Shown in pieces: positions 43,683 through 49,804 of a DNA stretch of 49,804 nucleotides (the first letter of the stretch is position 1; every line of letters begins with the position of its first letter). The translations under genes and the position numbers were made by a program. The notes under the pieces are model-generated. The model had not been told where the DNA came from and ran no database searches. It worked only from the letters and a program-made list of their open reading frames with translations. Source of the DNA: an uncultured Campylobacter sp. (GTDB taxonomy: Bacteria; Campylobacterota; Campylobacteria; Campylobacterales; Campylobacteraceae); contig NZ_CALJPC010000092.1 in assembly GCF_937981295.1 (NCBI RefSeq), positions 1-49,804 of the forward strand. Reading direction: 5' to 3'.

Positions 43683-44935
43683 ATTTTATCTCTTAAGGCT
43701 TGGTGCGCGATATCGCGCCTATACTGCGCGCCGCTAAATTTTATATTTTCGCACAGCGCGTAAGCCGCATCGCGCGCCTGCTTTAGGCTCTGCGCGACGC
43801 CCACGCTTACCAAAACGCGCCCGCCGCTAGCGTAAATCTGCCCCTCCCGCTCGCTCACGCCCGCGTAGCAGATATGCGCGCTCGCGGGAATTTCGCCGAC
43901 TTCGATCAAAGCAGGCTGCGAAGAACCGTAAGGGTAGCGCTCGCTAGCCATCACGACGCCCACCGCGAATCGCTCTTTTAAACTTATGCTACTTAGCTTG
44001 CCTACGGCGGCGTTGTATAAAATTTCGCTCAAATTTCCGTCAATTAGCGGCATCAAAACCTCGCACTCCGGATCGCCGAAGCGGACGTTGTACTCCAGTA
44101 CGTAAGGCTCGCCGCCCACGATCATAAGCCCCACGAACAGCACGCCGCAAAAGGGCGCGCCCTGCTGCTTCATCCCTTTTAGCGTGGGTGCTACGATCTC
44201 GCTCTGCACTCTTTTTATCAGCGCGGCATCCGCTAGCTGGCTTGGCGCATAGGCTCCCATGCCGCCGGTGTTCGGGCCCAGATCGCCGTCAAGCAATTTT
44301 TTGTGGTCCTGCGCTACGGGCAGACTTACGAAATTCTCCCCGTCGCAGATTGCAAAAAAGCTCAGCTCGAAGCCCTCTAAAAACTCCTCCACGACAACGC
44401 GCTTACCCGCTTCGCCGAAGCTTTCGCCGCTTAGCATATCCGCAGCGGCTTTTTTAGCTTCATCTTTGGAATTTGCGATTATGACGCCTTTGCCCGCGCA
44501 CAAGCCGTCCGCTTTGACCACTACGCGGCCGTTTAGAGTATCGATAAATTTTGAAATTTCGGAGAGATCGTCGCTGCTTAGAAATTTTGCGGTTTTAATA
44601 TGATTTCGCGCCAGAAAGTCCTTCATATAGGCTTTAGAGCCCTCAAGCTTCGCCGCAGTAGCGCTGGGACCGAATATCGCGAGGCCTTGCGCTTTGAAAA
44701 TATCCACGATACCTTTTGTAAGCGGCTCTTCGGCGCCTACGACGGTAAGGGCTACGTCGTTGTTTTTAGCAAAAAGTGCGAGTTCATTAAAATCTTTTAA
44801 ATCTAAATTTTTACCGAGCGCCTTTGTAGCGCCGTTTCCCGGAGCAAAATACAGATTTAAAACGTTTTTATCCTCGCGAAGTCTTAGCCCGATCGCGTAT
44901 TCTCTACCGCCGCCGCCGATTATTAGGATATTCAA
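43679..44935 (-). CDS. purD: Phosphoribosylamine-glycine ligase PurD
   Basis: PurD joins phosphoribosylamine and glycine, the step right after PurF in purine synthesis. The 418-aa ATP-grasp enzyme begins NILIIGGGGREYAIGLRL, has VVKADGLCAGKGVIIANS near residue 140 (ATP loop), the substrate motif NTGGMGAYAP near residue 219, and LEYNVRFGDPECEVLMP near residue 280 with metal ligands. It starts at TTG five bases after GGAGG (44941-44945). The 6S RNA candidate ends just upstream, so transcription of purD may come from the same promoter or from a start after it. Confidence 0.96.
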   Translation of the reverse strand: MNILIIGGGGREYAIGLRLREDKNVLNLYFAPGNGATKALGKNLDLKDFNELALFAKNNDVALTVVGAEEPLTKGIVDIFKAQGLAIFGPSATAAKLEGSKAYMKDFLARNHIKTAKFLSSDDLSEISKFIDTLNGRVVVKADGLCAGKGVIIANSKDEAKKAAADMLSGESFGEAGKRVVVEEFLEGFELSFFAICDGENFVSLPVAQDHKKLLDGDLGPNTGGMGAYAPSQLADAALIKRVQSEIVAPTLKGMKQQGAPFCGVLFVGLMIVGGEPYVLEYNVRFGDPECEVLMPLIDGNLSEILYNAAVGKLSSISLKERFAVGVVMASERYPYGSSQPALIEVGEIPASAHICYAGVSEREGQIYASGGRVLVSVGVAQSLKQARDAAYALCENIKFSGAQYRRDIAHQALRDKI

Positions 44936-44952
44936 TGAAGCCTCCGTAACGT

Positions 44953-45148
44953 AAAAAACCCAAGTGAGCGTTGCGTAAAAAGAATCGGCTCAAACAAAGC
45001 CAATCTTGCAACTAGGAAAAATCTCTAGGTCGCAACCCGTAACTTTAAAAAAGCTCGAGCCGAGCCGCGTCACACGGACCTCTCACGTCGTCGCTTATAC
45101 AAATATGTTGAACCCTCATATAAAACGCTCTCGCTTCACCCAGGCTTG
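44953..45148 (-). ncRNA. ssrS: Probable 6S RNA
   Basis: A perfect TATAAT (minus strand, 45160-45155) is followed by about 196 bases with no open frame. The ends pair well: the 5' segment 45144-45125 (CCTGGGTGAAGCGAGAGCGT) pairs, with small bulges and G-T pairs, with the 3' segment 44976-44959 (ACGCAACGCTCACTTGGG), followed at once by six T residues. The interior includes further helices such as ATTGGCT/AGCCGAT and a CTAG/CTAG hairpin. Length, a long closing stem, an intrinsic terminator and the place just upstream of purD all suit 6S RNA, the RNA-polymerase mimic; I recall this synteny in epsilonproteobacteria. No SRP, tmRNA or RNase P core motif was found. Confidence 0.6.
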
Positions 45149-45154
45149 GGCAAA

Positions 45155-45160
45155 ATTATA
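45155..45160 (-). promoter_or_regulatory. -10 box TATAAT for the 6S RNA candidate
   Basis: TATAAT on the minus strand, seven bases before the predicted RNA 5' end and preceded by AAGCAAATTTAGAC. It lies 18 bases beyond the hemD stop. Confidence 0.6.
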
Positions 45161-45177
45161 GTCTAAATTTGCTTAAA

Positions 45178-45822
45178 CTATGGCAAAAGCGCCAGATCGA
45201 CGCAGGATTTTATCGACATTCTTTCGCAGATTATCGGCTCGCAAAACTCGCTCAAAACGCTCGCCGTCGTCTTGCCGATACAGATCACCTTGTAGCTCCC
45301 GTCCCAGCCGAAATTTGCGGTAAATCCGCGCACGTTTTTAGGCGAGGTAAAAATCAGCGTGCTGCCTTGCGGCGGCTTTGCGGCGGCAGGCAGGCCAAGG
45401 ACGCAATTTTCATAGGCGATCACGCTTTGCAGCCACACGCCGGCGCTAGACAGGATCTGCTCCAGCTTCGATACCGTCTGCCTCGCGCGCAGATACAGCG
45501 CGTCTGCGCCTTGCAGGAGCGGCGCGATCTCCGCGGCAAACTCATTTCCGTGCCCGTGCTGCGCCGTGTAGATATCGCGAAATCCAAACTCGCGCGCAGC
45601 CGCAGCGCACGGCTCACCGATAGCGTAAACGGGCGTATCTAAATCAGGCGAAATTTCATTAAATTTTATCGCCGCCACCGCATTTTTGGAGGTAAAAATT
45701 AGCGCGCCCGTCTGCGCAGGCAGGCTAAATTTGAGAAATTCTATCTTGCAGACCACAAGCTGCCTCACCTGCGGATGATCAAATCTCGTATTAGACACCA
45801 AATATATCAAAACGCCCTCCAT
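45178..45822 (-). CDS. hemD: Uroporphyrinogen-III synthase
   Basis: HemD closes and isomerises hydroxymethylbilane to uroporphyrinogen III on the way to heme. Sequence conservation in this family is weak; the assignment rests on the two-lobed pattern: IYLVSNTRFDHP at the start, ALIFTSKNAVAAIKF near residue 41, PVYAIGEPCAAAAREFGF near residue 64, TLIFTSPKNVRGFTANF near residue 154 and KVICIGKTTASVL near residue 178. The ATG at 45822 is part of a GGAGGG stretch; a TTG at 45810, four bases later, gives Met-Ile-Tyr-Leu and may be the real start. The length of about 210 aa is usual for Campylobacter. Confidence 0.85.
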   Translation of the reverse strand: MEGVLIYLVSNTRFDHPQVRQLVVCKIEFLKFSLPAQTGALIFTSKNAVAAIKFNEISPDLDTPVYAIGEPCAAAAREFGFRDIYTAQHGHGNEFAAEIAPLLQGADALYLRARQTVSKLEQILSSAGVWLQSVIAYENCVLGLPAAAKPPQGSTLIFTSPKNVRGFTANFGWDGSYKVICIGKTTASVLSEFCEPIICERMSIKSCVDLALLP

Positions 45823-46288
45823 GTTTAAATTTGCTTCGATTAAATTCCGCTCTCGAAAAAATCCGATCCGCCGTAATTAATCTTTGAGTTCAAATTCAAT
45901 TCTACTCCGCGCCGCCCTCGACGCCGATTAAAAAAACTCGCCCGCAAAGTCTGCTCGCGCTTTTTAGTTGCGTTTAGGCAGCTTAGCGGCGGCACATTTT
46001 TTAAAATTTTATCTCGCAGGCGAAGCGTCAAATTTAAATTCATCGCTTTGTTCGAGCCCTGCTTTTGAAATTTTACTTTGCAGTCTGCGACTGAAATTTC
46101 GAAATCTCGTCACAAAGCCCGTTCCGCGCACAGCTAACACGCCACCGCTTGCCAATCCCGCCCAGCCCGTGTATGTGTCCGCACAGATCGTCGAGCTCGC
46201 CGAATTTTAAAATTTAAAGTTGCGGCTACGAAATTTCAAAGCTACGAGCGCTAAATTTTAAAATTTCGCCGCTCTTAGGCTCTTAAAT
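45823..46288. other. Gene-free spacer, 466 bases
   Basis: No gene is supported between argH and hemD. Short frames exist on both strands, but all are Arg/Ser/Pro-rich shadows with no ribosome site. AAATTT-rich words cluster at the argH end (46205-46290). No clear terminator hairpin was seen. Confidence 0.5.
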
Positions 46289-47671
46289 TTACCCTTTCAG
46301 CCACTCGTTTAAAATTTCAATCTGTGCCGCCACGCTCTCATTTGCCGTGCCTCCTTGCGACTTGCGCGCCTCCTTAGAAGCGTTTAGATCAAGAAATTTA
46401 ACCGCGTCCGCGTCCAAGCTCTCATCCACGCTAGCAAGCTGCTGCGCGTTTAGCTCGCTCAAATCTAGGCCCAAATTTTCCGCAAACGCCACGGCTTTGC
46501 CCGTGATGAAGTGCGCCCGGCGAAACGGCACGTTTTTCTCCCGCACGAGATAATCAGCCAGATCAGTTGCCGTGAGGTGCCCGCACCTGGTCATCGCGAG
46601 CATATTTTGCTCGTTAAATTTAGCCGTTTTTAACATCTGTTTTAAAATTTCAAGGCTCGCAAGCGCAGTGGCGACGCTATCAAAAACGCCCTCCTTGTCC
46701 TCTTGCATATCCTTGTTGTAAGCTAGCGGCAAGCCCTTCATCACCGTTAGCAGCGCGACGAGATTGCCGTTTACGCGCCCCGTTTTGCCGCGGATGAGTT
46801 CGGCGACGTCGGGGTTTTTCTTCTGCGGCATGATCGAGCTGCCCGTGCTGTACGCGTCGCTGATCGTGATGAATCCAAACTCCTGCGAACTCCACAAGAT
46901 GAGCTCCTCGCACAGGCGCGACGCATGCGTCATCAGCACGCTTACGTTAAACAAAATCTCCAGCGCGAAGTCGCGGTCGCTGACGCTGTCCATCGCGTTT
47001 GGCGTCACTCCCGCAAACCCCAGCTGCTGCGCGACCAGCTCGCGGTTTATCGGATGCGGCGTGCCGGCAAGCGCGGCGGAGCCCAGCGGACAGAGGTTGT
47101 TTCGCTCGCGTGAGCTAGCAAAGCGCTCGTAGTCGCGGCGAAACATAAACGCGTAAGCTAGCAAATGATAGGCAAGGCTCACGGGCTGGGCGTGCTGAAG
47201 GTGCGTGTAGCCGGGCATCAGCGTGTCTGCGTGCTTGCTAGCTATATCTCGCAGAGCCTCTACTAGCTCGCGGATTTTTTCGGCAACCTGAGTGCCGCTT
47301 TTAAGCACGTAGAGGCGAAAATCAAGCGCGACCTGATCGTTTCTGCTGCGCGCGGTGTGCAGCCTACCGCCAAGATCGCTTCCGATGAGCTCGCTTAGGC
47401 GCTTTTCGACCGCCATGTGGATGTCCTCGTCGGCGGTTTTAAACTCAAATTTACCGCTTTTTATCTCTTCAAACACGGCGTCAAGCCCGGCGATGATCTT
47501 TTCGCTCTCCTCAGCCTTTAAAATCCCACAGGCGCCGAGCATCCGAGCGTGCGCCTTACTGCCTGCAATATCCTCCTGCCAAAGCGCCCTATCAAAGCCG
47601 ATCGAGGCGTTAAACTCCTCCAAAAGCGCCGAACTCGCCTCGCTAAAGCGCCCCTCCCACATTTTTTTCAC
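46289..47671 (-). CDS. argH: Argininosuccinate lyase
   Basis: ArgH splits argininosuccinate to arginine and fumarate, the last step of arginine synthesis. The 460-aa protein has the superfamily signature TGSSIMPQKKNPD (about residues 276-288, with the catalytic Ser on the flexible loop), GYTHLQHAQP with His157, and HTARSRNDQVALD near residue 105. The upstream 86 bases are shared with the divergent peptidase-E-like gene. carB at the other end of the window serves the same pathway, but they are far apart. Confidence 0.97.
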   Translation of the reverse strand: MKKMWEGRFSEASSALLEEFNASIGFDRALWQEDIAGSKAHARMLGACGILKAEESEKIIAGLDAVFEEIKSGKFEFKTADEDIHMAVEKRLSELIGSDLGGRLHTARSRNDQVALDFRLYVLKSGTQVAEKIRELVEALRDIASKHADTLMPGYTHLQHAQPVSLAYHLLAYAFMFRRDYERFASSRERNNLCPLGSAALAGTPHPINRELVAQQLGFAGVTPNAMDSVSDRDFALEILFNVSVLMTHASRLCEELILWSSQEFGFITISDAYSTGSSIMPQKKNPDVAELIRGKTGRVNGNLVALLTVMKGLPLAYNKDMQEDKEGVFDSVATALASLEILKQMLKTAKFNEQNMLAMTRCGHLTATDLADYLVREKNVPFRRAHFITGKAVAFAENLGLDLSELNAQQLASVDESLDADAVKFLDLNASKEARKSQGGTANESVAAQIEILNEWLKG

Positions 47672-47757
47672 GCTCGCTCCTTCGTTTAAATTTTCGGTGA
47701 TTTTATAAAATTTAAGCTAAAATAGCGCAAAATTTCGGCCTTTTGAGAGGAAAAACA

Positions 47758-48378
47758 ATGATAGAGATGTTTTTATGCTCCTATTTTGCGGGTGCGGCGA
47801 CGCTTTTTGAGGACTATGCCGGGCAAAATATCCGCGCTAAAGAGGTGCTTTTTATCCCGACCGCCGCAAACGTCGAGGAGTACCGAGACTACGTGGACGA
47901 GGCGAAAGAGGCATTTGCCAAAATGGGCTTTGAGGTTCAAATTTTAGACGTTTCCAAGGCAAGCGAGGCCGAAGCCAAGGCAAAGATCGGCGCAGCGCAG
48001 GTGCTTTACGTAAGCGGCGGCAACACCTTTTATCTTTTGCGCGAGCTTAAAAAGAAAGGTCTAGCAACCCTCATCGCAGATCGCGTCCGAAGCGGCGAGC
48101 TCGTGTACGTGGGTGAGTCGGCAGGCGCGATGATCGCGGCTCCCAGCGTGGAGTACGCGAGCGCGATGGACAATGCGAGTGGTAGTGAATCAGTAGCAAC
48201 GCAAACCGGGCTAGATCTTGTTAAATTCTATCCAGTAGTACACTACGGCGAGGAGCCCTTCGTGCAAAGCACGGCTGAAATTTTAAAAATTTACGGCGGC
48301 AAGTTAAAATTGGTGCCGATAAATAACGCCGAAGCGATCGCGGTGCACGGCGATAAATTTGAAATTTTAGGGCGGTAA
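47758..48378 (+). CDS. Peptidase E-like protein (S51, class I glutamine amidotransferase fold)
   Basis: This 206-aa protein has the S51 nucleophile elbow VYVGESAGAMIAAPS (Ser121) and the preceding LYVSGGNTFYLLREL motif, as in PepE at 22639, with which it shares the fold but little else. The C-terminal His region is less clear (FYPVVHYGEEPF). It may be a dipeptidase or a cyanophycinase-like relative. The ATG at 47758 follows GAGAGG; an upstream TTG at 47743 in frame would place the ribosome site inside the gene and is less likely. A TAAAAT word near 47718 may be its -10 box. Confidence 0.83.
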   Translation: MIEMFLCSYFAGAATLFEDYAGQNIRAKEVLFIPTAANVEEYRDYVDEAKEAFAKMGFEVQILDVSKASEAEAKAKIGAAQVLYVSGGNTFYLLRELKKKGLATLIADRVRSGELVYVGESAGAMIAAPSVEYASAMDNASGSESVATQTGLDLVKFYPVVHYGEEPFVQSTAEILKIYGGKLKLVPINNAEAIAVHGDKFEILGR

Positions 48379-48592
48379 ATTTAAACGCACAGCGTTCTAA
48401 AAAACGCGTTAAAATTTTAGAAAAACAGCACTTAAAAATTTTGCCTGCTAAAGCCTGCGTAAATTTTAAAATTTAAAACGGAGACGGCTGAAAACGAGCC
48501 GAAAATGCGGCGACGGCAGGCTAAATTTAACCGCTGCAAGCGCTAAATTTAAAAGCAAAAGCGAGCAAATTTTATAGGCTCAAGGAGCGTTT

Positions 48593-49147
48593 ATGGAGTA
48601 TTTCAAACCGTTTTTCGTAAAGATCCCAGACCGCGCCAGAGATGACGACCATACGAGCGCGCACGATCAGATCATCGCGCCGCTACTGCAAAATGCGCTC
48701 GCCGCCTACGTCTATAACGGCCGCAAAGATAGCATCGTGGGGGCATTCGGTAGCGTGGAGCACCCGCTAAACTTGAGCGAGTTTAGTTTTCTCGTGCGCG
48801 AGCGGGGTAAATTTCGCCTCGATCTCTCGCGAGAATGCGTAAACGGCGCCGAAATATTTTGGAACGCTTGCAGTTTTAGGCGAGGCTCGGTTATTATTTT
48901 GCTCGAGGGAGAGTTTGATTTGGCACCTATTTTACGCCGCTGCGCCGAGATAAGCATAGACGAAACGCCAAATATGGGCAACAGCCCAGCGGCGACCAAG
49001 CTTGCCAAGCGCGCGATGAGCGATAGACAGATCGCCGTACTTTTTAGCGCTTCGAATGGGATAGAGTGGATGAATATCTACGCTCCTGAGGCGGTACAGG
49101 CTAAAATTTTAAAACTTGCGGATGAGATAAACGGGGATGAAATTTAA
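48593..49147 (+). CDS. Hypothetical protein, 184 aa
   Basis: I do not recognise this protein. It follows a strong ribosome site (CAAGGAGCG) and has composition like the core genes, so it is probably native. It is soluble and mixed alpha/beta, with no signal peptide. The N-terminus is charged (KIPDRARDDDHTSAHDQIIA), followed by a hydrophobic strand-helix unit (LLQNALAAYVYNG) and a mid-protein RGSVIILLEGEFDLAPILRR. It stands alone between spacers of 214 and 483 bases. No function is proposed. Confidence 0.65.
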   Translation: MEYFKPFFVKIPDRARDDDHTSAHDQIIAPLLQNALAAYVYNGRKDSIVGAFGSVEHPLNLSEFSFLVRERGKFRLDLSRECVNGAEIFWNACSFRRGSVIILLEGEFDLAPILRRCAEISIDETPNMGNSPAATKLAKRAMSDRQIAVLFSASNGIEWMNIYAPEAVQAKILKLADEINGDEI

Positions 49148-49630
49148 AATTTAACCGCGAAAGCTAGAGATATGCGTATAAATTTCGGCGTGCAGCGAGA
49201 ATTTTAAGACACTAGACGTTAAATTTAAGTAGCAAGAGCATGAAAATAGAAGCGAGGCAATATAAGACTAAAAATATGAATGAAACCGCGCTATAGGCAG
49301 GCTTTTGAGCTGGCTGGCAAAGTGTCTTTCATAGATACGAAAAGCTTGGCGCGTAGATTTTAAAATTTACGGCGGACGGGCGAAGCACTTGCCGCAGCCG
49401 TGCAAAGCTCAATCTGCATTGAAGCAGGCGAATTGCAAAATGTTCGCAAATTTATTCGCCTTTTTGCAGTCTGAGCCGATCGCTGGCTTTCTCTAAATTT
49501 TAGCTCAAGAAAGCAAAATACGCTCAAAGCGGCAAAAGCGTGGGCTTTGCCGTACGGCGTCGCTTTTTAGATAAATTTAAACCGCGCTGTGCTTCGGATA
49601 AATTTCAACCATGCGCCGCTTCGGATAAAT
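49148..49630. other. Gene-free spacer with terminator and tandem repeat
   Basis: No full gene is present. A 27-codon frame (49280-49363, plus) beginning MKPRYRQAFELAGK looks like a fragment of a larger gene. A hairpin with a T-run is at 49426-49465, and a 26-27-base tandem repeat sits at 49566-49640. Confidence 0.5.
49426..49465 (+). terminator. Intrinsic terminator-like hairpin
   Basis: AGGCGAAT pairs perfectly with ATTCGCCT, with TGC/GCA pairs inside, and five T residues finish the structure. This has the full form of a rho-independent terminator reading to the right, but the nearest upstream intact gene ends 279 bases earlier, so it may terminate an unrecognised small RNA or a lost gene. 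Confidence 0.55.
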
Positions 49631-49640
49631 TTTAAAAATC
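49566..49640. repeat. Three-unit 26-27-base tandem repeat
   Basis: GATAAATTT recurs at 49570, 49597 and 49623, the last two preceded by CTTCG and the first two followed by AAACCGCGC or CAACCATGCG. The last unit runs into the stop codon of the partial gene at 49631. Confidence 0.6.
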
Positions 49641-49804
49641 CCGCACCACATCAAACCACTCCTGGGTTTTGCTCTGCGGTATCTCAAAACGCGCATTATC
49701 CGCTATCTGGCGTACCGCCACATAAGCGTCCTCGCGCTCAGGCGTCTCGATACAGGTAGCTTATTTATCGCGCCTACAAGCTCCTCTATGACCGCCCTTG
49801 CTTC
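49631..49804 (-). pseudogene. 3' end of an unidentified gene, apparently frameshifted
   Basis: Reading leftward from the window edge, one frame gives ARAVIEELVGAINK and runs on to a stop; a second frame, taking over near 49750-49760, gives ETPEREDAYVAVRQIADNAR followed by FEIPQSKTQEWFDVVRDF and a stop at 49631. Both halves look like real, acidic protein sequence, and the second frame has a stop immediately upstream of the junction, so a one-base shift is the simplest reading. The family is unknown. A sequencing error, a true frameshift or decay cannot be told apart here. Confidence 0.5.

Noticed and set aside
44953..45148. SRP RNA, tmRNA or RNase P RNA instead of 6S
   Set aside because: The hallmark segments of those RNAs (SRP GGAAGG tetraloop region, tmRNA tRNA-like ends, RNase P GAGGAAAGUCC) were not found.

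Overview
The window looks like a chromosomal segment of a Campylobacter-type epsilonproteobacterium (Campylobacterota), from one of the higher-GC oral or gut species such as the gracilis/curvus/showae group. This rests on gene order remembered from C. jejuni (fabZ-lpxA-clpX-mreB-mreC-carB; purD-lptD-pnp; accC-accB near dcd), an unmodified TATAAT -10 box with a T-rich upstream stretch, and very frequent AAATTT/AAATTTTA words. The species is an inference.

Layout. 1-808: two AT-rich orphan genes, one secreted. 860-9551 (minus): carB, mreC, mreB, clpX, lpxA and fabZ as one overlapping housekeeping operon, with queH upstream. 9617-16507 (plus): a large AsmA/DUF748 envelope protein, dapB, the remains of an MNT-type nucleotidyltransferase, purF, a DUF488 gene and a two-domain molybdate-binding (Mop) protein. 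17094-19365: a peroxiredoxin (bcp) between two flavodoxin-fold NAD(P)H oxidoreductases. 20031-25913 (minus): a compact catabolic operon (pepT, dcuC, pepE, an AbgA-type amidohydrolase and a HyuC/AllC-type amidohydrolase) that probably turns peptides and N-substituted amino acids into C4-dicarboxylates. 26147-27148: a helical orphan. 27763-30980 (minus): accC, accB and a periplasmic asparaginase. 31104-36333 (plus): dcd, topA, a phosphodiesterase interrupted by a huge low-complexity insert, a tiny Cys-heptad ORF and a Kef-type antiporter. 36460-36909: another AT-rich orphan. 37307-44935 (minus): usp, pnp, a phosphoribosyltransferase-like gene, lptD, an RDD protein and purD, preceded at 44953-45148 by a likely 6S RNA gene. 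45178-47671 (minus): hemD and argH. 47758-49147 (plus): a second peptidase-E-like gene and an orphan. 49631-49804 (minus): the 3' end of a gene that appears frameshifted.

Most genes are core metabolism and envelope biogenesis: LPS (lpxA, lptD), cell shape (mreBC), fatty acids (accBC, fabZ), purines and pyrimidines (purF, purD, carB, dcd), lysine/peptidoglycan (dapB), arginine (argH) and heme (hemD). The unusual layer is the DNA itself. Intergenic spacers carry degenerate arrays of AAATTT at roughly 8, 13 or 20 nt spacing. The same word shapes codon choice in genes, and a run of such words appears to make up the 226-residue insert in the phosphodiesterase. No tRNA, rRNA, CRISPR array, insertion sequence or prophage was recognised.
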